NCBI GenBank assembly: GCA_018398815.1
Contig: CM031601.1
Location: 30,689,293-30,753,292 of the forward strand
DNA length: 64,000 bases
Direction of reading: 5' to 3'
From: Conus ventricosus
Lineage: Eukaryota; Mollusca; Gastropoda; Neogastropoda; Conidae
The position numbers were made by a program, and so were the translations under genes. The notes beneath the pieces are model-generated. The model saw nothing but the letters and a program-made list of their open reading frames with translations. It searched no databases and was not told where the DNA came from. This document shows, in pieces, positions 11,687-21,771 of this stretch; within the stretch, counting starts at the first letter, position 1, and each line of letters begins with the position of its first letter.

Positions 11687-13087
11687 TGTAGCCGGGTGCT
11701 GACAGTGTATATATTTCTTTTGGTTACCTTTCGTGGATGAAAATGTTTTGTTCGAGAGTTATCTTCCCCTTACCTCCCTTGGTCGAATCTCTTTTTTTTT
11801 ATTGTGTAATTCTTCAAATCATGAATACGTCAGAACCTACATAGTTGTATGTACGTCGCTAAAGTCCAAAAATTAATGTATTTGATTCATTACAACCCGT
11901 ACTGGGCTGAGAAGCCCATATTTTCTCTAAACTGGGATTTTGCACGAGCAATCTTGGCGCCATTTTCAATTGTCTGTCGAATGAACATTGAATAATTCTT
12001 GATTTTACAAAAAGTAAGAGGAAAACCGAAGAATCTGAAGATGCTTGTTAAAAGTAATGTCCATGAGCTCTCATTTCGTATATCGCATGCTTAGGACCCT
12101 TTTCCGCACAGGCTTGCGACTATACGAAATGACTGACGACGCCGGTTCCCTTGAGCAAGTCGCCTTCTTCGTTCATTGTCCGAGTTTTGATCCAAATTAT
12201 CATTCTACAAAATTCGGACTTCCCGATCGAAATCTTGATAATGACTCCATTTCTGTTATGAATACAACAGAAAATGTGTAGAATTTATTATTTAACAGAC
12301 CATTTCAACAGAGTATTTTTCAGTTGAAAATTGTGTCAAAAGTAGGCGCCGACGGCCCGGCGAAGTGAAAAGTCAGCTGTGTTTTCTAGTAAATTTTAAT
12401 AACAGAATTCTCCACTTAGACACTGTCTCGGAAAATGAAGTTTATATGTATGAAAAGAGCGAAATGCCAGCTGTTCATTCATTGTAAAATTATTTCACGT
12501 CTCTTCAGTATCTTTTATTGAAATGGAGGAAAATATGACGCAAACGCGTTAAAAGTGGCTTCACTCTGGGACATTAATCAGCAATGATTTAGTACAGGAA
12601 CAAAATTGTCAAATGTGACTTACTGCATTTTATTCCTTGTGTGCTGAGGTTTTCATCATAGTAAATATGTGTTAATAGTTTGAATGGACAGCGAGCCAGA
12701 CAACACTGAAGCTGCGATAGAAAACACAAATTTCTGTTGGTTCCGGCCTCGTGAGGCCCGTTTCGTCTCTGGCACCGTGTTGCTGGCTCTGCGGCCTGGT
12801 ACATTCTTATAAAAGTAGAGCATTGTGTGAGAATGGATCAGAGTTCCCTGATGTGAGCGACTGGCGTGAGAGGCAGAGAGAGTGCTCAGTGCGCCGAGTG
12901 CTGTGCGAGAAAGATTGCTCCCAGGGCTGCGTTCCTGGTCTGAGCTTATCATGGAAGGCAAATAAAAGGAGAAAACCTCTGCTTCGTCCACTGTGTCTTC
13001 TTGACTGGCTGCTGTCCCTTGGTTCCTGCACTTCTCACCATCTGCCTGTCTTCACCTGCACACCCCTTACCCCTCCACACCATCACA
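11687..13087 (+). repeat. 5' LTR of the deleted LTR element
   Basis: 1401 bp, TG...CA. Its 3' portion is GC-rich, contains a TATAAAAG-like box (TTCTTATAAAAGTAGAGC) near 12805, and ends in CT-rich sequence before CATCACA. Confidence 0.9.
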
Positions 13088-13226
13088 ACTGGCGCTGCGA
13101 GCAGGATTGAAGACAAGGGACCAAGAAGACACAGCTCAAGAAGACCGGACGCCATGGCCAGCCTGCCCCTACTCTGCACCCTCTGCATCAGCTCCCCAAA
13201 TTCATGGGTAACGAGAGCAGCAGGGA

Positions 13227-14113
13227 GTGGACGACTTCATCCGGGAGGCCAGGCTTGCCCTACACCTGCAGCCCCTGGATGAAAGGACAGCCGCCCTCTG
13301 GCTGATTGCCGCCCTAGATGGCCGAGCTCGCCAGGAGGTGATCAGGCTGCCAGCAGCAGAGGTGGACTCCCCAGCCCAGATCTTGACCATCTTGGAGGAG
13401 AAATGGGAGAGCAGCGTGATGTGGTCACCCTGGCCACAGCATTCTTCAACAGGCAGCAAGGCCAGGACGAGACCATCTGGGAATATGGCTTCCATCTCCA
13501 GTACCTATGGAGGAAGGTGAACCAGGCTGGGGATGGAATGTTTCCAGCATCCATACTACGGGACGTCTTCACCCGTGGCCTACGACAAGCAGCACTCCGC
13601 AAGGACGTCCGGTATTTCGTCCGGAACCATCCTACCACCACCTTTGAAGAGGCTAGGAAGGAAGCCCAAAGGTGGATGCAGGACTGCGGTGCCGACGGTG
13701 ACATCCTCTACACAGCTGGCACTGCTACTGTCGCCTCGCTTCAAACTCGGCTAGAGGCACTCAGGGCTACAGTCGCCAGCTTGCGGGAGGAACTGCAGCA
13801 GCCACCACCTGCATGGCCACCACTGCAGGTCCGCAGCTGTGTGACGGACACACAGCGCTCGGGACGACGGCCCAGACGGAGGCGACGGAAGATGGCAGTG
13901 ATGATGAAATCTGAGGACAAACCCCAGTCCTCTACCACTGTCAGCAGCCAGAATGCTGACAAGCAATATGGTTCAGCAGCACCCCAAGCGACAGGCAGAG
14001 TCCATTTCGCCTCTGCTGTCACCAGGAGAGATGCGCCGACTGCAGCAGGAGGACCCATCCATCGGGCCAGTTCTCTCCTCCTGGCCAAAGAAGCCTGCAG
14101 CTGGCGAGAATAG
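13227..14113 (+). pseudogene. Gag-like protein, one frameshift
   Basis: The text begins MDDFIREARLALHLQPLDER, then TAALWLIAALDGRARQEVIR and ILTILEEKW; after a missing base at about 13400 it continues GEQRDVVTLATAFFNRQQGQ, then YLWRKVNQAGDGMF, LRDVFTRGLRQAALRKDVRY and FEEARKEAQRW. This is the helical capsid pattern of Ty3/Gypsy-type Gag (W..AL.G.A+..V, then F+.GL....L+..+...). The tail is basic (RRPRRRRRK) and no CCHC knuckle was seen. It forms the element's particle shell in intact relatives. The start could be further 5', near 13154. Confidence 0.6.
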
Positions 14114-14163
14114 GGAGCTACAGGCCCTCACCCAGCAGCACAGCCGATTCACCTGCTGACAGG

Positions 14164-14410
14164 GAGTGCTGTATCGGCGAATGGTGGACCCTAAACTTGG
14201 GGTGTGTGAGCAGCTGCTCCTTCCCGATTGCTCCACCCCAAGGTTCTGTCATCGGTCCACAACCACCAGGGTCACCGGGGCTACCAGAATGCTGCGGGGA
14301 TGCTACGCCCCCAGGTCTACTGGCCCGGTATGTACCAGGACCTGGAGCAGCACCTGGCTGATTGCCGACCCTGCAGAAAGGTCAGCCAAACTGCCAGTGC
14401 CTCCACGTCA
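14164..14410 (+). pseudogene. Integrase N-terminal zinc-binding remnant
   Basis: It reads VLYRRMVDPKLGVCEQLLLP, then in another frame HNHQGHRGYQNAAGMLRP, VYWPGMYQDLEQHLADCRPC and RKV. This is the HHCC domain that precedes the retroviral-type integrase core: H...GH.G...T...L...YWPGM..D+...+..C..C. The catalytic DDE core does not follow; the reading continues into a Pro-rich C-terminal tail up to about 14770. It shows that the element arose by internal deletion of pol. Confidence 0.6.
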
Positions 14411-15592
14411 TCAATCTGTTCGCCAGAACCCAGGCCACCACAGGCTGCTGTGGCCCCCAGACAACGGGTCTGGCTCTGTCAGGCAACTTCTCCACCTGAC
14501 AGCAGAACCGACACCCTGCCATCGTCCAAACCACCTGACTGGAGGAGACCCAAGCTGGAACCATCACCAGACTCCAGGACAGACTGGGTTGTGTTCCCAC
14601 AACCCAAGCCCAGAACTGCTAGCCCCCCTGTGCCAACTCCAGTTCCGCCCCTGATACGTAGTGTTAATCCGCCCACGCCAGCCCTACGGCGAAATGCCTA
14701 TCTGGCGGTGAAACCTGTGAAAAGGTATGCTAGTGACTGCCTGGATGACCAGGAACACTTTCACAATAACTGACCTAGTCAGATGTCGCAAGGGACAGCA
14801 AATATATTCCAAGGCTGATTGATGGTTAAATACCTGTTTGGGAAGATGTGTTGCAGACTGTTAAACAATTATGTTGTCTATCTTTATGCACAAGCTAGTA
14901 TATATGTTGATTGTTCTTCAGGTTGGATAATAATGTATGCCACGGTTTTTTAGAAGCCTGCAGTACTGGCTAAGGATTTTATGGCAAATTCTGTTTTTGT
15001 CATTTTGTATCAGACTTTATGGAATCTTGCTCAAATAACAAGCCCATTGTTGTCGTTTGTTACCCAATACCCTGGAATTTAATGAACCCTTCAAAGTATA
15101 TTTTTACCCGACTTTCTTGGAATGTTGTTTTAAATAACAAATCCTCCCTAAGTCATTTTTGGTAGGCCTACTTAACATTTTGGAATTTTGTTCAAATAAC
15201 AAGTCCATTGTTGTCACTCGGTGCCTACCCAATGTTTTGGATTTTTTTTAAAAAATCCTTTCTAGTCATTTTTGTATTTGATATTTTGGAATTTTGTTTA
15301 AATTATATGCGCATTCTAGTCAATGCGAATCTGCCGACCTTCAGAAGCTTTGTTTAAAAAAAGCAAGCCCTTGTTAGTTGGAATGATATGAATACAAAGA
15401 ATGAGAGAGGGAGAAGATGTTTTGATGCTTTGTTTTGATACACTGATATAATGGTTTTTGTTTAGGACTAGAAATGCCTCTCCAGACCTGAGGTCCAAAG
15501 CTCCAATTTTCCCCATTGATTTATGTGTTTACTTGATGACTCTATCATTTTTATGCCAGCGAGGACGCTGGTTGTAACAGAGTAGGGGGGGA

Positions 15593-16991
15593 TGTAGCCG
15601 GGTGCTGACAGTGTATATATTTCTTTTGGTTACCTTTCGTGGATGAAAATGTTTTGTTCGAGAGTTATCTTCCCCTTACCTCCCTTGGTCGAATCTCTTT
15701 TTTTTTATTTTGTAAATTCTTCAAATCATGAATACCTCAGAACCTACATAGTTGTATGTACGTCGCTAAAGTCACAAAAATTAATGTATTTGATTCATTA
15801 CAACCGTACTGGGCTGAAAAGCCCATATTTTCTCTAAACTGGGATTTTGCACGAGCAATCTTGGCGCCATTTTCAATTGTCTGTCGAATGAACATTGAAT
15901 AATTCTTGATTTTAACAAAAAGTAAGAGGAAAACCGAAGAATCTGAAGATGCATGTTAAAAGTAATGTCCATGAGCTCTCATTTCGTATATCGCATGCTT
16001 AGGATCTTTTCCGCACAGGCTTGCGACTATACGAAATGACTGACGATGCCGGTTCCCTTGAGCAAGTCGCCTTCTTCGTTCATTGTCTGAGTTTTGATCC
16101 AAATTATCATTCTACAAAATTCGGACTTCCCTATCGAAATCTTGATAATGACTCCATTTCTGTTATGAATACAACTGAAAATGTGTAGAATTTATTATTT
16201 AACAGACCATTTCAACAGAGTATTTTTCAGTTGAAAATTGTGTCAAAAGTAGGCGCCGACGGCCCGGCGAAGTGAAAAGTCAGCTGTGTTTTCTAGTAAA
16301 TTTTAATAACAGAATTCTCCACTAGACACTGTCTTGGAAAATGAAGTTTATATGTATGAAAAGAGCGAAATGCCAGCTGTTCATTCATTGTAAAATTATT
16401 TCACGCTCTTCAATATCTTTTTATTGAAATGGAGGAAATATGACGCAAACGCGTTAAAAGTGGCTTCACTCTGGGACATTAATCAGCAATGATTTAGTAC
16501 AGGAACAAAATTGTCAAATGTGACTTACTGCATTTTATTCCTTGTGTGCTGAGGTTTTCATCGATAGTAAATATTGTTAATAGTTTGAACAGACAGCGAG
16601 CCAGACAACACTGAAGCTGCGATAGAAAACACAAATTTCTGTTGGTTCCGGCCTCGTGAGGCCCGTTTCGTCTCTGGCACCATGTTGCTGGCTCTGCGGC
16701 CCCGGTACATTCTTATAAAAGTAGAGCGTTGTGTGAGAATGGATCAGAGTTCCCTGATGTGAGCGACTGGCGTGAGAGGCAGAGAGAGTGCTCAGTGCAC
16801 CGAGTGCTGTGCGAGAGAGATTGCTCCCAGGCTGCGTTCCTGTCTGAGCTTATCATGGAAGGCAAATAAAAGGAGAAAACCTCTGCTTCGTCCACTGTGT
16901 CTTCTTGACTGGCTGCTGTCCCTTGGTTCCTGCACTTCTCACCATCTGCCTGTCTTCACCTGCACACACCTTACCCCTCCACACCATCACA
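15593..16991 (+). repeat. 3' LTR of the deleted LTR element
   Basis: 1399 bp, nearly the same as the 5' LTR. It is preceded by a purine run (AGTAGGGGGGGA) that fits a polypurine tract, and followed by the CTGGC target duplication. Confidence 0.9.
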
Positions 16992-17082
16992 CTGGCAATA
17001 TTGGTTTCTTCTTCTTCTTCCTAAAATACTGGTTCACTCAAAAATGAGTAGGTCACCAGCGCGCAAAGTGTGTTGACTGCAG

Positions 17083-18169
17083 GCAGAAATTGAAACAAGA
17101 TTAGAAAAAAAAACAAAAAAAACCAGTACTGTGCCGCACAACAAAACAATCAACAAATCGCGCACAACAAACATTATGCATTTTGACCTTGAGTCGAAAC
17201 TCGTGTTTGTTTTGTGAATTGGTTTATTCTTTTCTTTGGCGGCTGTATAATTGTTTTGTCTTAGTCTTGTGGCAATAGTTGTTCATAAGTGTAGTTATAA
17301 TTATCATCATCATCATCATTATTGGTATTAGTATTGTTGAGAGTATACATAAAGCACCTATCCTTGATTGGAGACCAACTTCTAAGCTTCTTTGCACATC
17401 AATGCACTCATTTACACAAAGGGTTGCCTTATCTGGGTAGAGCTGACTACCAAGCTACCTGCTGGCACTAATCATTTACTTCCCGTGCATTGTTTGACCC
17501 AAGTTTGGGAAAGTTTGAGAGCTTTGTAACTTGAATGACACTTGTTGATATAATAGATTTATTTTCTGATACCTTGATGTAATGCATACAAACTCGGCAG
17601 CAAATGCATAAAGTTATCACTCAACATTGCACAGCTACAGTAACAATTGTTATCCTTGGTTTTTTTGGGATTTCAATAGTTCAGCATTTTTTTGCAGACT
17701 CCTCTTTTGTTTCCATTTTAAAAAGTGTTACATCAATAAGCGCCATATCTGGAAAACAAAAACAGGATTCACTCTGCTCATATCACACAGACTGGATTAT
17801 TATCATCACACACATTGATACCAAACAGCCAGAAATGGAGATGCTCTGTTACACCTTTCTAGCCAAGCTTATTTGCATTTTATTTGTTGCTTTATGTCTG
17901 AAACCAGTTTACCAGGAAAAAAGTAATAAAAAAATCTTTCACATGTTTGTGCTATTTGTAAAAGATTCTTTAGTCAGACTATCATGTCGTTTTATGAAAT
18001 CATATTCTGCACATAATGTGATTTTAATTAATTGAATTCTAACATTATGTGTGCTTAAAGTGAGGTTGTGTAGGTCTTGAAAAACTGACACATGGAGTTT
18101 GGAAAGGTTTTGGAATTTTACAGTGAAGATCCATCACAAACCATGTACGAAAATGGTTGAGAAAGGTTG
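17083..18169. other. Intronic sequence, right arm
   Basis: Homology with the left arm resumes at AGGCAGAAATTGAAAC. It contains a (CAT)n tract near 17305 and AT-rich sequence. The longer ORF seen here is broken by indels relative to the left arm and is not supported as a gene. Confidence 0.6.
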
Positions 18170-18445
18170 AGAAAAAAGCTTTTTCCTCATACTTACCTGT
18201 CCAAACAAATGCATTATCTCCTACAATGTGGAACATCAGGTATTCTCCCCAAAAAAGAAAGAACCATGAGGAGAGCAGCGAGTACATGCCACTTGACCTA
18301 CAGGAATATGCGATAGTGCTCTCCCTTGAGTGAAAGGTACTCACTTTACTCCCTAAACAAATCCATTTTCTCCTTTTCCTCATCGTGGACACATCTTTTT
18401 CCAGTTCAAGCGCTTAAACTTGGATCAGCAGAAACGTTGAGCTGA
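18170..18445. repeat. Solo DIRS-type terminal repeat, right arm
   Basis: Inverted partner of the repeat at 4640-4915. It contains TACTTACCTGTCCAAACAAA at its outer edge and the same internal landmarks. Confidence 0.55.
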
Positions 18446-18629
18446 GAAAAAAAACTTATCAGGTGGCAATTTGTTATTGTGTATTTGAGATCAATCTTTT
18501 TCACAAGAGAGCATGGCTGTCAGCAGGGCTTTTTTTTTTTTTTACGTTTCCACCACTGAATGTATGTTTCACAGAGTTGGTTGATGCTCATCTGCAACTG
18601 GTTTGAGAGGAATTGCAAATGTTATGCAC

Positions 18630-18782
18630 TGTGATAGAATGCGGTTGAAAGATACGCATGCGCGACGAGACCGACGCTCGGCTTGGCGGTTGGCTCTGGC
18701 CATTTCCTAGACAAATTATAGTGGATCACAAAACATCATTAAGCGTGTTTGTCTGTCGTCCGTGTGCCTGCTGATCGTGATA
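18630..18782 (+). repeat. 5' LTR of Ty3/Gypsy element
   Basis: Begins TGTGATAGAATGCGG and ends CTGATCGTGATA. The sequence right after it, TGGTGGCAGCGG, is a candidate primer-binding site. Confidence 0.93.
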
Positions 18783-19078
18783 TGGTGGCAGCGGTCCTCA
18801 AGTGCCACGTCTCCCATAAGTGACAGTGCCTCTCAGTGACGTTTTACCTTTTTTTTCCTCGAAACGACTCTCTGTGCCGTTTCAACCGAACAGGTTACGA
18901 GTACGAAGTCAACGGACAGCGTGCAGAATTGGTCAGATAAGTGTGAATTCCCTCAAAATTTAATGATTGACGCTCAGGTGTGTTTCATATTACGTTTTTT
19001 GTTGTTTGGGACTTGTGAATTTTAGCATTTCTTTTCCAAGCAAATTAGTTTTAATATTTGGTCGGGTTCTTACGAGTC

Positions 19079-19855
19079 ATGGCATTTAAACCACCAGATG
19101 CCTTTGACTTCTCACAACCAGAACAGTGGCCCTCATGGCGTCAAAGATTTCTTCGCTATCGCACTTGTAGTGAACTCTCTAAGAAGGACTTTGAAGTTCA
19201 AGTGTCCAGTCTGATTTACAGCATGGGGCCTGATGCTGAAAGGATATATTCTACTTTCACCATCACCACTGGTCACCAGGCAGATGAAGATCCACCAGAT
19301 ACAAATTTTGATGATGTCATTAAGATGTTTAATGCACATTTCACTCCAAAGAAAAACATAATTCATGAGCGTGCAAAATTTAACCTGCGCAACCAGGCAC
19401 AGGGTGAAAATGTGGAGACCTACATTCGTGCACTGTATGAACTGGCTGAGAGTGCAGACTTCGGTTGTAAGGACACCGCCATTAGGGATCGACTGGTGGT
19501 AGGTCTCTGTGACAGGGACCTCTCAGAGAAACTGCAGCTTCAACCAAACCTGACTCTCAAAGATGCTATCCAGATAGCAAGACAGCACGGACTTGTCAAG
19601 CAGCAGATGAGGGAACAACGTGACATGAGCGCCAGCCTTGATGCAGTGCACTCCCATAGTTTTCGAGGTGCACAACGGGGACTGCACTGTGGTGGTGGCC
19701 ACGGAGGGCATTCTTTCGCCCACTTCAACTCACCGCAGAGGGGTAACAGAGGTCAACACGCCAGAGGCCATCAACCCAGAGGTCAACACGCCAGAGGTCA
19801 ATACATTAGAGGTCAACACGCCAGAGGACAGCGGGACGGTACGGACCATCATTGA
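19079..19855 (+). CDS. gag: Gag of the Ty3/Gypsy element
   Basis: About 258 residues, starting at the ATG of MAFKPPDAFDFSQPEQWPSW; upstream in-frame codons exist but this start opens the conserved segment. It has the capsid pattern W..+F.+Y...........Q...L.....+A..I...., then the FNLRNQAQGENVETYIRALY block and LRDRL-like IRDRLVVGLCD. The C-terminus holds a short tandem repeat, RGQHARG repeated several times. An in-frame TGA at 19853 separates it from the zinc knuckles, which continue in the same frame. It packages the element's RNA in intact relatives. Confidence 0.85.
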   Translation: MAFKPPDAFDFSQPEQWPSWRQRFLRYRTCSELSKKDFEVQVSSLIYSMGPDAERIYSTFTITTGHQADEDPPDTNFDDVIKMFNAHFTPKKNIIHERAKFNLRNQAQGENVETYIRALYELAESADFGCKDTAIRDRLVVGLCDRDLSEKLQLQPNLTLKDAIQIARQHGLVKQQMREQRDMSASLDAVHSHSFRGAQRGLHCGGGHGGHSFAHFNSPQRGNRGQHARGHQPRGQHARGQYIRGQHARGQRDGTDHH

Positions 19856-20185
19856 GGAGGTGGAACGTGCGGCAACTGTGGTCGGGAACCACACTACAGC
19901 AGAAACGAGTGTCCTGCTCGCGGCAAAATTTGTCGCAAGTGCGGGAAATACGGACATTTTATCAATGTCTGCAGACAGAACCGGCGGCCAGAGGTCAACG
20001 AGGTGGAGACATACTACCTGGGCTCCATCTCCACTCCAGCCAGTGAGCCACCATGGTTCACGTATTTGGACATCTGCAACACCCCAGTCCGCTTCAAGAT
20101 AGACACGGGAGCTGATGTGTCTATCATCTCTTCATCCCAATACAACCAATTCCCCTGCCCTCCTCCTTACAGCAAACAAAGGTAG
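19856..20185 (+). CDS. Zinc knuckles and aspartic protease, same frame as gag
   Basis: Directly after the TGA the same frame encodes two CCHC knuckles, CGNCGREPHYSRNEC and CRKCGKYGHFINVC, which bind RNA in nucleocapsid proteins. Then comes a retropepsin start, FKIDTGADVSII, with the catalytic DTG. A TAG at 20183 ends it early, in front of the rest of the protease. There is no good ATG, so it is either made by readthrough of the TGA or is broken. Confidence 0.7.
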   Translation, partial: GGGTCGNCGREPHYSRNECPARGKICRKCGKYGHFINVCRQNRRPEVNEVETYYLGSISTPASEPPWFTYLDICNTPVRFKIDTGADVSIISSSQYNQFPCPPPYSKQR

Positions 20186-20251
20186 CACTCTGTAGCCCAT
20201 CTGGTCCCTTACCCTGCAGAGGACAGTTCACTGCAACTGTCAAAACGGAAA

Positions 20252-21103
20252 ATGGACCTCAACTGTTTGCAGTTTTTCGTTGTTGACTCAACCACTACTG
20301 ACAATCTTTTGGGACGAACAGCAGCGTGCCAACTTCTCCTTGTCCAGCGCATTAACGAGGTTTCCTCTCATATCTTTGGGGAGCTTGATGATAAGCCTGT
20401 CAACTGCACTCCCGTGAAAATTCAACTCAAAGACGACGCTCAACCCTACAGCATCTCGACGGCAAGGAGGATACCAATTCCACTGTATGAGAAGGTGAAA
20501 GCTGAACTAGAGAGAATGTCAGCAGCCAATGTCATCGAGGCCATTACCGAACCAACAGATTGGTGCGTACCAATGGTTGCTGTTATGAAAAAATCTGGAG
20601 CAGTCAGGATCTGCACGGACCTCAAGAAGCTGAATTTAGCTGTGAAGAGAGAAAGGTATATGATACCAACGATCGATGACGTTCTTCACAAGCTGAAGGG
20701 GTCAACAGTGTTTACAAAACTAGATGCCACGTCAGGATTTTGGCAGATTCCTCTGGACTTACAGACAGCAAAGTTGACAACTTTTATGACACCCTTTGGA
20801 AGATTCTACTACAAAAGACTACCATTTGGCATTAGCTCAGCCCCAGAGATCTTTCAAAGGAAGATGGAAGAGATTCTCCACGGAGTCAGCAATGTCATCT
20901 GCTACTTTGATGACATTTTGATCCACAGCCAGAACGCACAAGAGCATGAGAGACACCTTGAGGCAGTTATGCAGAGACTCGCAGAGGTTGGTCTCAAACT
21001 CAACCAGGAGAAGTCAGAATTCTGGAAAAGCAGCATTGATTTCCTGGGTCATTGTATCAGCGGAGAAGGTATTCGTCCAAGCAACGAAAAGTCGAAGCAA
21101 TGA
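20252..21103 (+). CDS. pol: Reverse transcriptase of the Ty3/Gypsy element
   Basis: The protease end (LLGR) is followed by a complete Ty3-type RT: (A)RRIPIPLYEKV, W..PMVAV+KK.G.+RIC.D, KLDATSGFWQIPLD, FG++Y+++LPFGI.SAPE.FQ, and the catalytic YFDD (CYFDDILIHS) with both aspartates. Thumb: LKLNQEKSEF....FLGH.IS..GI. The open frame is cut by a TGA caused by a 1-base loss near 21090. It copies element RNA into DNA using a tRNA primer. It continues in frame from the protease apart from the TAG at 20183. Confidence 0.88.
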   Translation: MDLNCLQFFVVDSTTTDNLLGRTAACQLLLVQRINEVSSHIFGELDDKPVNCTPVKIQLKDDAQPYSISTARRIPIPLYEKVKAELERMSAANVIEAITEPTDWCVPMVAVMKKSGAVRICTDLKKLNLAVKRERYMIPTIDDVLHKLKGSTVFTKLDATSGFWQIPLDLQTAKLTTFMTPFGRFYYKRLPFGISSAPEIFQRKMEEILHGVSNVICYFDDILIHSQNAQEHERHLEAVMQRLAEVGLKLNQEKSEFWKSSIDFLGHCISGEGIRPSNEKSKQ

Positions 21104-21751
21104 TCAACATGCCAGAGCCACAGAACATCACTGACCTGAAAAGGATCCTGGGAATGGTCAACTTTCTTGGACGCTTCATTCCACATCTGTCCAGCACCCT
21201 GCGTCCCATGACAGAGCTACTGGAATAGGACAAGGAGTGGATGTGGGGAAATCCTCAGCAAGCGAGTCTTAGTGCCGTCAAAACCATGTTGTCAGCGGCT
21301 CCGACTCTAGCCTTCTTTGACCTTGCCAAACCCACAACAGTGAGCAGTGATGCCAGCAGCTATGGACTTGGTGGCGTCCTTCTCCAAGAACATAATGGGG
21401 TCAAGAAACCTGTTGCGTACTGTTCACGCACCCTCACACCTGCTGAGCGCGCCTATGCTCAGATAGAAAAGAATGCCTAGCAGCAGTGTGGTCCTGCGAA
21501 AAATTCTCCAGATACCTTGTGGGACTAGAAGACTTCAAACTGGAGACAGATCACAAGCCTCTCATACCACTTATCAACACCAAGGATCTTCAGGACACGC
21601 CCTTCGCTGCCAGCGGCTCCTTATGCGCATGATGCGGTTCAACCCGATAGCTGTTTTCACTCCTGGCAAGAAACCTCATCATCGCCGACACACTGTCAAG
21701 AAGCCCCCAGACAGAGCCGGAAAGCCCACAAGAACGCCAGTTGTTGGATGA
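21104..21751 (+). pseudogene. RNase H region of Ty3/Gypsy pol, interrupted
   Basis: The text goes from MINMPEPQNITDLKRILGMV and NFLGRFIPHLS, through a TAG at about 21227, to [25 protein letters not shown] and [16 protein letters not shown] (RNase H motif, with the first catalytic Asp in SSDAS), then frame changes near 21475. At least two stops or frameshifts. Removes the RNA strand in intact elements. Confidence 0.75.
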
Positions 21752-21771
21752 CGTTGTGACTCATATCGACC

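Larger units (their letters stand above)
11687..16991 (+). mobile_element. LTR retrotransposon, internally deleted, 1.4-kb LTRs
   Basis: Two direct repeats of about 1400 bp begin TGTAGCCGGGTGCTGACAG and end CACCATCACA, the usual TG...CA. They are flanked by an identical 5-bp duplication CTGGC (11682-11686 and 16992-16996). The 2.5-kb interior starts with a likely primer-binding site (TGGCGCTGCGAGCAGG) and holds a gag-like region followed directly by an integrase zinc-binding region. Protease, RT, RNase H and the integrase core are missing, so it would need helper proteins. It is absent from the left arm. The LTRs differ by a few SNPs and small indels. Confidence 0.9.

Noticed and set aside
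17604..18392. ORFs of 143 and 115 residues in the right arm
   Set aside because: The 143-residue frame is not maintained in the inverted left copy. The 115-residue frame is matched in the left arm but lies in the solo terminal repeat and resembles no protein family.
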